64,000 bases of DNA from Flemingiibacterium sp964430755. Its GTDB lineage: Bacteria > Bacillota > Clostridia > Oscillospirales > CAG-272. The stretch spans positions 5,391 through 69,390 of the forward strand of contig CAYSFT010000004.1 in assembly GCA_964430755.1 (NCBI GenBank), read 5' to 3'. Positions within the stretch are counted from its first letter, which is position 1. Each line of letters opens with the position of its first letter. Position numbers and translations under genes: made by a program. Below, piece by piece: positions 53,670 through 62,812 of this stretch. The notes beneath the pieces are model-generated. The model worked only from the letters and a program-made list of their open reading frames with translations. It was not told the origin of the DNA and did not search any database.

Positions 53670-55550
53670 TCACATATTTTCAAGAATATCAAAGCTATCA
53701 GCGAGGAATGTCTGCAGCTCGTCTGCGGTGAGTTGACGCTGTGCGAGGAGTGCGAGCGTGTAGATCTGTTTTGCGAGTTTCTTTGCCTTGACTTCATCGG
53801 CCTCGGCTGTGTCGGAAAGACGCTTGATGAGAGGGCTTGAAGCGTTGACAATGAGCGTTATGTCTGTTGGGAACTTCATGCCGCCCATATCGTTACCGGA
53901 CATACGGTACATCTTCATCATGTCCTCCATGCGGCGGGTTTCCTCGGAGATGTTGAGAACGGCAGGAATCTTTTCATTCTTGAGAAGCTCGAAGCTCACC
54001 TTTAAATCGGTGTTTGCGCTGACTTCCTTGAAAATTTCGACAAGCTTTTCGTTTGCCTCGGCACTGCCGTCTGCCTTGAGTGCACCGGCAACATCAGCGT
54101 CAATGCGGACGAACTTCACGCCCTCGTTTTCCTGCTCGACGATGTTGATAAACTGTGTGTCGATCATCTTGTCAAGGACAATAACGTCGATTCCCTCTGC
54201 GGCGAACATCGAGATGTACTGCGCCTGTGCGGTGATATCGGCGGTGTAGTAAACGGTCTTTTCGTGCTTTTCCTTGGCTTTTTCGAGATATTCGTCAAGG
54301 GTTACATATTTTCCATCGGTGGTTGCGTAAATGACTGCTCCCTTTACGCGGTCGTAGAATTTGCGGTCGCGCAGGCAGCCGTATTCAACGAAGGTTTTGA
54401 GATCGCTCCAGAGCTTTTCGTAATTTTCGCGCTCAAGATTGTACATAGAGCAGAGCTTGTCTGCAACCTTTTTGACGATGTGAGCGGAAATCTTTGCAAC
54501 GTAACCGCTGTTCTGGAGATAGCTTCTCGATACGTTAAGCGGAAGCTCTGGGCAGTCGAGAACGCCCTTGAGCATGAGTAAAAATTCGGGGATGACTTCC
54601 TTGATGTTGTCCGCAACGAAAACCTGGTTATAATAGAGCTTGACCTGTCCCTCAAGGCTGTCGTACTCGTGCGCGATACGCGGAAAATAGAGTATACCGC
54701 GGAAGTTTAGGGGATAGTCTGCGTTAAGATGGATATGGAACAACGGTTCACGGTAATCGTTGAATACCTTGTGATAGAACTGATCATATTCCTCGTCGGT
54801 ACACTCGGACGGAGCTTTTTGCCAAAGAGGATGAATGTCGTTTATAGGCTTCGGTTCATCTGCAGGCTTGTCATCGTCTGTTTTTTCTTCGTCATCCTCA
54901 TTAACGAGGTATATTTCAACGGGCATGAATGAGCAATATTTTTCGAGCATACCGCGAATACGGTACTCATCTAAAAACTCTGCTTCGCTCTCCATGATGT
55001 GCATTACGACATCTGTACCGCGGTCTGCACGGTAATAATCTGTGGTGATCTCATATTCGCCTGCTTCACTGCACACCCATTTAACGCCGCTCTCATTTTT
55101 GTATGAGCGAGTGATAACGTCAACGGTGTCGCTGACCATAAAAGCGGAGTAGAAGCCAAGACCAAAGTGACCGATGATGCCGTCAGCCGCACCGTCCTTC
55201 GATTCCGTACCCTCATATTTTTCGATAAACTCAAGCGCGCCCGAGAGTGCGATCTGACAGATATATCTGCGAACCTCGTCCTCGGTCATACCGATACCGT
55301 TATCGGAAACGGTGAGTGTACGTGCTTCCTTGTCGATGGTGACGGTGATTTTGTAATTTTCGTCATCAATCTGCGCTTCGCCGAGCGAGGAGAGACGCTT
55401 AAGCTTTGTAACAGCGTCACAGGCGTTTGAAACGATTTCACGCAGGAAAATCTCCTTTTCGGAATAAAGCCATTTTTTGATTATGGGAAATATGTGTTCG
55501 ATTTCGACGGAGATACCGCCTTTTTCGGTGTTTTTGATGTCCTCTGACAT
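53670..55550 (-). CDS. htpG: Hsp90-family chaperone
   Basis: A 626-residue HtpG of normal length. The N-terminal ATPase motif is FLREIVSNACDAVTKL with VSDNGIGMTEDEV, and GHFGLGFYSAFMVSD is the lid/GHKL loop; the middle has LYYNQVFVADN and LPLNVSRSYLQ, and a short C-terminal dimer domain follows. A charged linker with DDEEKTDDDKP lies near residue 240. It folds or protects client proteins with ATP. GAGGT seven bases before the ATG at 55550 sets the start; the longer frame begins in the leader. No CIRCE site is seen. Confidence 0.96.
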   Translation of the reverse strand: MSEDIKNTEKGGISVEIEHIFPIIKKWLYSEKEIFLREIVSNACDAVTKLKRLSSLGEAQIDDENYKITVTIDKEARTLTVSDNGIGMTEDEVRRYICQIALSGALEFIEKYEGTESKDGAADGIIGHFGLGFYSAFMVSDTVDVITRSYKNESGVKWVCSEAGEYEITTDYYRADRGTDVVMHIMESEAEFLDEYRIRGMLEKYCSFMPVEIYLVNEDDEEKTDDDKPADEPKPINDIHPLWQKAPSECTDEEYDQFYHKVFNDYREPLFHIHLNADYPLNFRGILYFPRIAHEYDSLEGQVKLYYNQVFVADNIKEVIPEFLLMLKGVLDCPELPLNVSRSYLQNSGYVAKISAHIVKKVADKLCSMYNLERENYEKLWSDLKTFVEYGCLRDRKFYDRVKGAVIYATTDGKYVTLDEYLEKAKEKHEKTVYYTADITAQAQYISMFAAEGIDVIVLDKMIDTQFINIVEQENEGVKFVRIDADVAGALKADGSAEANEKLVEIFKEVSANTDLKVSFELLKNEKIPAVLNISEETRRMEDMMKMYRMSGNDMGGMKFPTDITLIVNASSPLIKRLSDTAEADEVKAKKLAKQIYTLALLAQRQLTADELQTFLADSFDILENM

Positions 55551-55606
55551 AGGTATTACCTCTTTTGCTTTAATAATTAATGAGAGAAAACAATATCTCA
55601 CCTTAT

Positions 55607-55635
55607 ATTTTATCGCAAAATCGCCATTATGTCAA
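55607..55635 (-). promoter_or_regulatory. htpG promoter
   Basis: TTGACA (55630-55635) and TAAAAT (55607-55612) on the minus strand have a 17-base spacer. It is an ordinary vegetative promoter. Confidence 0.75.
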
Positions 55636-55689
55636 GGGAAGTGGGAGTTTTGTTACAACGTGTTTGCTTTTTATGCGATTTTGGAGGCT

Positions 55690-55886
55690 TGCCCTCATCA
55701 GTCAAAGTTGCGAAGCAATCTTTTACAGCTCTCCCCCAAGGGAAGCCATTGAAGTTGATTTGCGTGAAAAAACGAAATATTGGGAAGATTTTTGAAAGTA
55801 ACTATCAGATTTTATTTGCGGTTCAGAGTTACCAAAAGGCTTCCCCCGGGGGAAGCTGTCACGCTTGTAGCGTGACTGATGAGGGG
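55690..55886. mobile_element. MITE-like element with terminal inverted repeats
   Basis: The left end CCCTCATCAGTCA (from about 55692) and the right end TGACTGATGAGGG (to 55885) are inverted copies. The next block inward also pairs: CAGCTCTCCCCCAAGGGAAGCC against GGCTTCCCCCGGGGGAAGCTG (about 55726-55748 and 55830-55851). The element is about 195 bases and has no transposase. Its ends resemble the small intergenic repeats common in Oscillospiraceae genomes. It lies just upstream of the htpG promoter. Confidence 0.7.
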
Positions 55887-55918
55887 AAACAATAACAAAA
55901 GGGGACACAGCAACCATA

Positions 55919-55952
55919 CAAAAGGAGCTGCCTTATTTAACAAGACAACTCC
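55919..55952 (-). terminator. Terminator after plsY
   Basis: On the minus strand GGAGTTGTCTT pairs with AAGGCAGCTCC (two G-U pairs) around a seven-base loop, followed by TTTTG. It ends the seven-gene operon. Confidence 0.65.
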
Positions 55953-55958
55953 GATAGT

Positions 55959-56726
55959 TTATTTGTTTTCTTCCGATTCCTTTTCGGCTTTGACGAATTT
56001 ATCCTTTTTCTTTAAGCTGAATTTGTTTTCCTTGCCTTCTAAGAGACGCTTGATATTTTCGCGGTGAAGCCAGACAACAAGCGCGGCGTTGAGAATCGAA
56101 ATTATCGCCGGAATGGCGGGCTCCTGCTCGGTTCCGTTGAGAAATCCGTACATACGGTTGAGAAGAACAGGGTAGATCATCATGCCGATAATCGAGCCGA
56201 GCGAAAGATATTTCGTTGACAGAACGATAAGTGCGAAAATGATAAAAAGAATTAAAAATACAACCGGTTCAAGACAAAGTAACATTGTTGCTGTGACGAC
56301 GATACCTTTACCGCCCTTGAAGCCGTAATAGCAGGGGAACGAATGACCGAGTACACAGAAAAATCCTGCGATGTATGCGCCGGCTTCACCTGCCAAAAGC
56401 GTGCCGATAAACACCGAAACTGCCGCCTTTGCCATATCGCCGAGAAGCGTGAACGCTGCGGCTGCTTTGCCGTATGTACGCAGCATATTGGTCATGCCTG
56501 CGTTACCGCTTCCGTAGGTGCGGATATCCTCTTTGAATTTATATTTTGAAATTATGATTGCGAAATTGAGACCGCCGAGTAAATATGCGATTATGGCAGC
56601 AGCTGCACAGAGTAATATCATCATGGTGATGGGCATATCAAGGCTTACATATAAGCCAGTCTCATCCTTGACGCCCCAGAAAAGCAGTGGTATAAGTCCA
56701 CCCTGTTTAAATGCGAGAAAAGTCAT
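55959..56726 (-). CDS. plsY: Glycerol-3-phosphate acyltransferase
   Basis: A 255-residue membrane protein with about six helices. PlsY signatures are YGSGNAGMTNMLRTYG, GHSFPCYYGFKGGKG and LSTKYLSLGSI. It transfers acyl groups from acyl-phosphate to glycerol-3-phosphate as the first step of phospholipid synthesis. The N-terminus has about 30 residues more than usual, which could be an extra segment. Its ATG overlaps the der stop by four bases; GGAG precedes it. Der-PlsY is a frequent pair in Firmicutes. Confidence 0.93.
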   Translation of the reverse strand: MTFLAFKQGGLIPLLFWGVKDETGLYVSLDMPITMMILLCAAAAIIAYLLGGLNFAIIISKYKFKEDIRTYGSGNAGMTNMLRTYGKAAAAFTLLGDMAKAAVSVFIGTLLAGEAGAYIAGFFCVLGHSFPCYYGFKGGKGIVVTATMLLCLEPVVFLILFIIFALIVLSTKYLSLGSIIGMMIYPVLLNRMYGFLNGTEQEPAIPAIISILNAALVVWLHRENIKRLLEGKENKFSLKKKDKFVKAEKESEENK

Positions 56727-58054
56727 TCTTCTTTATCTCCTTTCTGACGTACAATAAGCTTTATCGGTGTTCCGCGGAAGCCGAATATCTCACGCAGCTG
56801 GTTTTCGAGGTAACGCTGATATGAGAAGTGGAACAGCTCTGCGTTGTTGCAGAAGATCACAAATGTGGGCGGACGTGTACTGATCTGTGTCATATAGTAA
56901 ATCTTTAAGTGTCTGCCCTTGTCGGACGGCGGCTGTACACGTGCCGTGGCATCGTTGAGCACATCGTTGAGCATACCGGTTGAAATACGTGTGCAGTTCT
57001 GATTGTATACATAATTTATAAGCTCGAAAAGCTTGGTTACGCGCTGTCCCGTTTTTGCCGAGACGTATAATGTCGGTGCGTAGGTCATATAGGAAAGCGC
57101 GGTATAAACCTTTTTGTCGTATTCAACGGTGTTTTTGTCCTCAGTTTCCATAGTGTCCCACTTGTTGATGACGATAATGCACGCCTTACCCGATTCATGC
57201 GCGATACCTGCAATTTTTTCGTCCTGCTCGGTAACGCCCTCGTTTGCGTCAACCATCAGTACGCAGACGTCAGCACGTTCAACTGCCATTTTTGCACGAA
57301 GTACGCTGAATTTTTCAATTCTGTCCTCAACTCTCGACTGGCGGCGTATACCGGCTGTGTCGATGAATATATACTTGCCGTGCTCGTTTTCAACTCGTGT
57401 GTCAACTGCATCACGCGTAGTGCCGGGGATGTTTGAAACGATGAGACGCTCCTCGCCGAGAATCTTGTTGATAATCGAGCTTTTTCCTGCGTTCGGCTTA
57501 CCGATAACGGCAACCTTGATGAGGTCGGAATCGTCCTCTTTTTCCTCGTCGGCAGGGCAGAGCTCAAGCACGCGGTCAAGCAGATCGCCCGAGCCGGTGC
57601 CGTGAATGCTCGAAAGCTGTATCGGTTCGCCGTCGATGCCGAGCTCATAGAATTCATAAAACTCCATAGGCGGTGCGCCGACAGAATCGCATTTGTTAAC
57701 GGCGAGTATAAGTGGTTTGCGGCTCTTGATGAGCATTGTTGCAATGTCACGGTCAGCGGCGGTGAGTCCGGTTGTGACGTCCACCATGAAAACGATGACA
57801 TCCGCGGTTTCAACGGCGATCTCCGCCTGAGTTTTCATCTGACGCAGGATTATGTCGTCAGTTTTCGGCTCGATACCGCCTGTGTCAACGAGTATCATTG
57901 CTCGGCCGTTCCATTCGATTTCGTAATAGATACGGTCACGGGTTACACCCGGTGTGTCTTCAACGATTGATATTCGCTCACCGGCGAGCTTATTGAAAAG
58001 TGTCGATTTGCCGACATTCGGGCGTCCGACAATCGCAATTACGGGTTTTGACAT
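56723..58054 (-). CDS. der: Double-GTPase Der (ribosome assembly)
   Basis: A 443-residue protein with two GTPase domains. G1 motifs are GRPNVGKST (8-16) and GKPNAGKSS in the second half, with DTPGVTRD and IPGTTRDAV; NKCD and NKWD give guanine specificity. A C-terminal KH-like domain follows. Der acts in 50S ribosome assembly. It starts at the stop of the lipoprotein gene and overlaps plsY. Confidence 0.96.
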   Translation of the reverse strand: MSKPVIAIVGRPNVGKSTLFNKLAGERISIVEDTPGVTRDRIYYEIEWNGRAMILVDTGGIEPKTDDIILRQMKTQAEIAVETADVIVFMVDVTTGLTAADRDIATMLIKSRKPLILAVNKCDSVGAPPMEFYEFYELGIDGEPIQLSSIHGTGSGDLLDRVLELCPADEEKEDDSDLIKVAVIGKPNAGKSSIINKILGEERLIVSNIPGTTRDAVDTRVENEHGKYIFIDTAGIRRQSRVEDRIEKFSVLRAKMAVERADVCVLMVDANEGVTEQDEKIAGIAHESGKACIIVINKWDTMETEDKNTVEYDKKVYTALSYMTYAPTLYVSAKTGQRVTKLFELINYVYNQNCTRISTGMLNDVLNDATARVQPPSDKGRHLKIYYMTQISTRPPTFVIFCNNAELFHFSYQRYLENQLREIFGFRGTPIKLIVRQKGDKEE

Positions 58055-58857
58055 TATTCTTCTCCCTTCAAGAGGTTCAGTATTTCATCGGTCAGCGCAT
58101 CGGTGACTTTGGTGTATTCAGCCTCAAATTCGGCATGACCTCCGAGCGCGTATATGGTTTCAAGCGAGAGTGCGAGTGATACTGTATTATCGTTGCCGAT
58201 AAAATATACCGGCGGATAGATCGCGTAAAGATCGCTGTATGCGCCGATAAGCTCCTCGGGCGAAAGCTTGTTTATTTCAGCATCAAGCTCACTGTTGTCG
58301 CTCGGTATAAGCGAAAAATTGCCATTTTTGAACAGCTCTGTGACTGTGCTGAAATCTTTGATGATATCACTGAAACCGAGAAGCTTTGCACTCTCAAGAT
58401 CAATATTCAGCGTGTACGCAAAATTTATCGGATGAGCCGCACCGTCGGCATACAGTGACCCTGTGCAGATGAAGCTTGCAAGAGAATCACTCATATATGC
58501 AGCTTCAACCGAGCTTACGTCATAGGAATAGTAACTCTCGCCGGGATGATTATAGGTGAGGTAATTTTCCATATATGCCTTTGATTCGTTAAATAAAAGC
58601 GTGTTCAGAGCTTCGGCATTTTCTTTTCCCTCAAATATGGGATATGTGAATGCAAGCTCGCGCTCATCTGTTATATCCGAATATATATCGCTTGATACGG
58701 TATACTCGGGGGCGGTGGTTTCAATCGGATTTTCGGTGGTGGTGGCTTCGGTTGTGTCAGCCGTTGTCTCTGTATCTTTGTCGGTATCCTTGTCGGAACA
58801 GGATACGAGCAGGGTTAATGATAAAATTGCGATTAATGTTAATAATGTTTTTTTCAT
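58054..58857 (-). CDS. Lipoprotein with DUF3298/RsiV-like domain
   Basis: A 267-residue lipoprotein. The signal peptide ends with the lipobox LLVSC, a Thr/Glu-rich linker follows (about 20-55), then a region like DUF4163/DUF3298 (about 60-260), with AFTYPIFEGKENAEALN and PINFAYTLNIDLESAKLLGFSDI. RsiV-type domains occur in anti-sigma and envelope sensor proteins; this copy has no cytoplasmic part, so it is not an anti-sigma factor itself. The ATG at 58857 follows the previous stop by one base. It lies between DUF512 and der genes. Confidence 0.85.
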   Translation of the reverse strand: MKKTLLTLIAILSLTLLVSCSDKDTDKDTETTADTTEATTTENPIETTAPEYTVSSDIYSDITDERELAFTYPIFEGKENAEALNTLLFNESKAYMENYLTYNHPGESYYSYDVSSVEAAYMSDSLASFICTGSLYADGAAHPINFAYTLNIDLESAKLLGFSDIIKDFSTVTELFKNGNFSLIPSDNSELDAEINKLSPEELIGAYSDLYAIYPPVYFIGNDNTVSLALSLETIYALGGHAEFEAEYTKVTDALTDEILNLLKGEE

Positions 58858-58858
58858 A

Positions 58859-60160
58859 TCAGTAAAGTATTGTCGACACGAAATCTGTGCCGTTTGTTTC
58901 GGATGGCGTGATCGGTACTCCAAGTGCGTCGGATAGCTCTTTGGCTGTCATTGAATCGAGAAACATATCGCCCTCGGCACGGAGCATTACGGATGGGATT
59001 ATGAGACGGTCGCCAAGCGGCTTTCCGCCAAGCTGTGCGAGTAAGTCTTTGCCTGTGACAAGCCCTGCCACGGTTATATTTTTGCCGAAAAAGTCGTTTC
59101 GGATGCGGTGGACGTCAATCTTAAGCGTTGGTACGCGGCTCATCAGCTCATCGGCGAGTGACTTTATAAAATCATAAGCCGCATAGCCTGTTGCGATTGA
59201 TACGTGACGCGGTTTTTCGAGGTCGTAATCGGAGAGGAAATCAAGCTCGTCGTCGAACTCACATTTTAGCGAGCGTATCATACCGACTCCGTTTTCAAGC
59301 TGCGGATAACCCTCGTAGTAATCTTCTCCGGGAATTTCACGTCCGCAGGCGAGATACATTTCATCGGAGCAGAAGAAAAGTCGTGAGCCGTATTTTTTCA
59401 TGCACTCATCGGCAAACTCGTCCACCATATCGATAACAGCGGCTGATTCTTCAGCGGTGAACGGTTCAAGCGGGTGGAGTCCGTCGCGGTGATCGGTGAT
59501 GCCTGCAGGCACTATCGAAACGCCGAGCAGATTCGGTGTGAGCTTGGTAAGATCGCGCATCGAGCGAATGAGGTTTTCGCCGTCGTTTATGCCCTTGCAG
59601 AGGACGATCTGACAGTTAAGCGATATTCCTGCCGCGGCGAAACGGCGCATATAATCAAGAACCTCGCCTGCACGCTTGTTTTTCATCATTTTGACGCGAA
59701 GCTCTGGATCGGTTGTGTGAACGGAGATGTTAATCGGTGAGGTTTTCATCTCGATGATGCGCTCAACGTCCTCGTCGGTTAAGTTGGTCAGCGTGATGTA
59801 GTTTCCCATCAGGAATGAGAGTCTTGAATCGTCATCCTTGAAGTAAAGTGACTCACGCATACCGCAGGGAAGCTGGTCGATAAAGCAGAAAACACATTTG
59901 TTTTTGCAGGTCTGCTTTTTATCCATCAGATATGTTTCAAAGCCGAGTCCGATATCACCGTATTCACTTTTTTTGATCGTCACGTCAAAGAGCTCTGCCT
60001 CACGGTGTATCTTCAGCGTGATCTTTTCTTCGTAAAGACGAAATCTGTAATCGAGGACATCGCGTATATCGTGACCGTTTATAGATATCAGTATATCTCC
60101 GGGACGTATGCCGTGCCGCTCGGCAAGGGATGCACGCTCCACGGCGGTTATTGTAACCAT
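58859..60160 (-). CDS. DUF512 radical SAM protein with PDZ-like N-terminus
   Basis: A 433-residue protein. The N-terminal PDZ-like domain has ERHGIRPGDILISINGHDI. A radical SAM core follows with CKNKCVFCFIDQLP (three Cys binding 4Fe-4S). The C-terminal DUF512 region has VATGYAAYDFI and VAGLVTGKDLL. The family is conserved beside der in many Firmicutes; its reaction is not established. The gene abuts the lipoprotein gene. Confidence 0.92.
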   Translation of the reverse strand: MVTITAVERASLAERHGIRPGDILISINGHDIRDVLDYRFRLYEEKITLKIHREAELFDVTIKKSEYGDIGLGFETYLMDKKQTCKNKCVFCFIDQLPCGMRESLYFKDDDSRLSFLMGNYITLTNLTDEDVERIIEMKTSPINISVHTTDPELRVKMMKNKRAGEVLDYMRRFAAAGISLNCQIVLCKGINDGENLIRSMRDLTKLTPNLLGVSIVPAGITDHRDGLHPLEPFTAEESAAVIDMVDEFADECMKKYGSRLFFCSDEMYLACGREIPGEDYYEGYPQLENGVGMIRSLKCEFDDELDFLSDYDLEKPRHVSIATGYAAYDFIKSLADELMSRVPTLKIDVHRIRNDFFGKNITVAGLVTGKDLLAQLGGKPLGDRLIIPSVMLRAEGDMFLDSMTAKELSDALGVPITPSETNGTDFVSTILY

Positions 60161-60181
60161 TTTATCTTCCTTTCGGGATGA

Positions 60182-60724
60182 TCAGTCAAGCTCTACAAAG
60201 TTGATCTCGTGCTTTGTCGCAGGGATAACGATGTCGAGCAGGTCGCTTGTTTTCATTGAAAGTGTCGAGGTGTTTATGCAGGGGTGACAGCCGAAATATT
60301 CCTCGGCGACAACGTCACGGTCAATATAAAGCGTTACCTCACATTCTGTGTCGTTCATAAGACCGAGGACGGAGAGCGAGCCGGGCGTGATATCGAGATA
60401 TTTTTCCATAAACTCCGGCGGTGCGAACGAGAGGCGTGACGAGCCGATCTTCTTTGAAAAATCCTTGGTTACGAACTGCTTTTCGCCTGCCATTAAAAGC
60501 AGATAGAATTTTGTTTTCTGCTGATTGCAGAGAAGTAGATTTTTGCATATTTTAACGCCCAGTACAGCCTTCGCTTCGGCACAGTCCTCCATAGTGTTCG
60601 CCGCATCGTGGTCAACGCGGTTGTAGGCAACGCCGAGCGACTCGAGCAGGTCATAGCAGCGCATCTCTTTTGCGAGACGTTCGTTTTCGGGCTTTGTTGT
60701 GTATATGGTCGGATCAATGTACAT
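60182..60724 (-). CDS. Prolyl-tRNA editing-type protein (YbaK/ProX-like)
   Basis: A 180-residue protein of the YbaK/aminoacyl-tRNA deacylase fold: YDLLESLGVAYNRVDHD, CKNLLLCNQQKTKFYLLLM and GLMNDTECEVTLYIDRD. Such proteins remove alanine or cysteine mischarged on tRNA-Pro. The ATG at 60724 has AAGGA ten bases upstream; the longer frame starts with TTG. It overlaps the PAP2 stop by 11 bases. The role is inferred from the family. Confidence 0.88.
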   Translation of the reverse strand: MYIDPTIYTTKPENERLAKEMRCYDLLESLGVAYNRVDHDAANTMEDCAEAKAVLGVKICKNLLLCNQQKTKFYLLLMAGEKQFVTKDFSKKIGSSRLSFAPPEFMEKYLDITPGSLSVLGLMNDTECEVTLYIDRDVVAEEYFGCHPCINTSTLSMKTSDLLDIVIPATKHEINFVELD

Positions 60725-61553
60725 TTTTATCTTTTCCTTTCGCAAAATAAACTATCGCAAGGGTTATAGCCGCGCCGAACAGCACGTCCGAGAGAAAGTG
60801 TGCGCCGATGAGGACTCGCGAAAATGCGACAAAAACTATCCACAGCGCGAGAAGCGTTACTATAAGCGGCTTATATTTTTTAAATTTATCGGGCAAGAAT
60901 TTGAGATAAAAAACGGATGAGAATATCACGGTTGCGTTTGCGGTGTGTCCCGATGGGAATGAATAGTAACCGTTAAATCCCTGCGGCAGATACCATGGGG
61001 TGAAAATCTCGGGATCCGATGCGCCCTGACGGAAGCGTACACGTCCCCAGGTGAGCTTGAAAGCCCAAATGATGAAAAAGGTCGCAACACCGACAATGGC
61101 ACAACGGCAGGCAGTGTTAAAATATTTTTTCAGCGATTTTTCGCTCATGAAAAGCGCAGTCATTACAAAAAAGGCTGTTATGAAAACTGCCGCTATCAGG
61201 GCATATATGATATTCAGCAAATGTCCCGAGTATTCCGATATATAGTCGAGCGTCTGTATACAAGTGAAAACCACCGTTCCGACGCATCCGACGGCACACA
61301 GCACTGCCAGCGTGATATCCCTTGCACGCATTTTGGAAAACCTGAAAAGATATGACGAGATGAGCGCGAAGTTAAACGAGGTGAAAAGTATCGCCGGGGG
61401 CTCACCCGCAACCTCGAGTATACGTCCGAGAAGCGACTCACTGTCTGCAATGGCGAGCGATATGTCAAGATCAAAAAACGTCGCGATGACAACGCCCGTG
61501 AGCCACAGGGCAAAAAGGATACAAAATATCGGAGTTATCTTTTTTGTTTTCAT
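60714..61553 (-). CDS. PAP2-family membrane phosphatase
   Basis: A 279-residue protein with about six to seven helices and the three phosphatase motifs: KLTWGRVRFRQG, the catalytic His in YYSFPSGHTANA and the SRVLIGAHFLSDV motif. Such enzymes remove phosphate from lipid pyrophosphates, for example undecaprenyl pyrophosphate recycling, or phosphatidate. The ATG at 61553 follows AGGT. It comes 76 bases after the ROK kinase gene. Confidence 0.9.
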   Translation of the reverse strand: MKTKKITPIFCILFALWLTGVVIATFFDLDISLAIADSESLLGRILEVAGEPPAILFTSFNFALISSYLFRFSKMRARDITLAVLCAVGCVGTVVFTCIQTLDYISEYSGHLLNIIYALIAAVFITAFFVMTALFMSEKSLKKYFNTACRCAIVGVATFFIIWAFKLTWGRVRFRQGASDPEIFTPWYLPQGFNGYYSFPSGHTANATVIFSSVFYLKFLPDKFKKYKPLIVTLLALWIVFVAFSRVLIGAHFLSDVLFGAAITLAIVYFAKGKDKNVH

Positions 61554-61629
61554 AGCGTACCGTACCTGAATAAGACTTCGGACGAGCAAGACTGCGAATA
61601 ATGGTCCTTGCCCGCCCGATATTTGTGCA

Positions 61630-62589
61630 TCAGCGACCGAGTGCTGCGGCACCGATGATTCCGGCGTCGTTGCCAAGCTCGGCTATTTTGATGGTTGTTG
61701 CTTTTGTTCTTCTTCCCGTGAATGTTCCGCCGAACACCAATTCTTCAAGCGGCTTCATGAGGTTATCTCCCTCGTTACAGATACCGCCGCCGATAACGAG
61801 TATTTCGGGCTGGAAGATATTTATCATGCTTATGATACCGCAAGCGAGATAAGATATGTACATATCAACGACCTCTTTTGCAGGCGCGTCACCCTGCTTC
61901 ATTGCTGCAAATGCGGTTTTTCCGCTGATCTTACCTGCCTTTTCGACGATCTCATTCATAAGAGTCGGGATGCCCTTTTCGTTGCATTCGTCGATCTTTT
62001 CCTTTGTCATATTGATAAGCGCGGTCGCAGAGCTGTATGCTTCCCAGCAGCCCTTTATACCGCAGGTACACTGTCTGCCGCCGTATTCGATGCACATATG
62101 ACCGAGCTCACCGCCCGCATGGTTAAAGCCGGAGTAAACCTTATGATCGATTATGATACCGCCGCCGACACCCGTTCCGAGCGTTATCATAATTGCGTGT
62201 GCAACACCGCGTGCCGCACCTGCAACAGCCTCACCGAGAGCCGCCGCGTTGGCATCGTTTTCGATAAGAACCTGCTTGACGGGGAGGTGCTTCTTTAAAA
62301 GATCTACAACGGGGGTATTTTCAAAATGAAGATTTTCTGCGCGAATAACGGTACCGGTTGCGTGATTGATCGAGCCGGGAGAAGCGATACCGACATATTC
62401 GATATCATCAAGTGTGAGATTCGCCTCTGCGACGAGCTTTTTGCAGAGATCAGCCATATCCTTCATGATATCGTCGGCAGGACGCTTCGCATTTGTCGGA
62501 ACGCTGCCTTTTGCTATAATTTTATAGTCGGAATCGACAATACCTACGGCGATGTTTGTTCCGCCGAGATCAACGCCAATGTAATACAT
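61630..62589 (-). CDS. glk: ROK-family glucokinase
   Basis: A 319-residue ROK kinase: YYIGVDLGGTNIAVGIVD (phosphate loop), IENDANAAALGEA and the zinc motif CTCGIKGCWEAY, with LGTGVGGGII. It phosphorylates glucose (possibly another hexose) with ATP. The zinc motif is complete, unlike the ROK-like gene at 33774. AAGGAAG lies about 24 bases before the ATG, too far for a usual site; a small GCTT/AAGC hairpin between may shorten it. It is the first gene of the operon. Confidence 0.92.
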   Translation of the reverse strand: MYYIGVDLGGTNIAVGIVDSDYKIIAKGSVPTNAKRPADDIMKDMADLCKKLVAEANLTLDDIEYVGIASPGSINHATGTVIRAENLHFENTPVVDLLKKHLPVKQVLIENDANAAALGEAVAGAARGVAHAIMITLGTGVGGGIIIDHKVYSGFNHAGGELGHMCIEYGGRQCTCGIKGCWEAYSSATALINMTKEKIDECNEKGIPTLMNEIVEKAGKISGKTAFAAMKQGDAPAKEVVDMYISYLACGIISMINIFQPEILVIGGGICNEGDNLMKPLEELVFGGTFTGRRTKATTIKIAELGNDAGIIGAAALGR

Positions 62590-62659
62590 AATCGGGCAAA
62601 AATGCTTATTAAAAAGCTTCCTTTCGTGGTAGTTAAAATGAAAAATATTTCACATAATT

Positions 62660-62688
62660 ATTATAATGTATTTTGAAGACAATGTCAA
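62660..62688 (-). promoter_or_regulatory. Promoter of the glk-plsY operon
   Basis: TTGACA (62683-62688) and TATAAT (62660-62665), both perfect, with a 17-base spacer on the minus strand. Confidence 0.88.
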
Positions 62689-62749
62689 GTATTTTAGAGC
62701 GTAAATAATAAAGATTTCGTAAATTTTCCAAAGGTTTTCGTGGTGATGG

Positions 62750-62778
62750 TTGACAAATTTGCCGCGTGAGAGTAAAAT
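62750..62778 (+). promoter_or_regulatory. Promoter of the flavodoxin-like reductase gene
   Basis: TTGACA (62750-62755) and TAAAAT (62773-62778) with a 17-base spacer; AGGAGG at 62799-62804 precedes the ATG at 62813. Confidence 0.85.
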
Positions 62779-62812
62779 GAAAGTAACAAGATTATTTTAG
62801 GAGGAAAAACAC

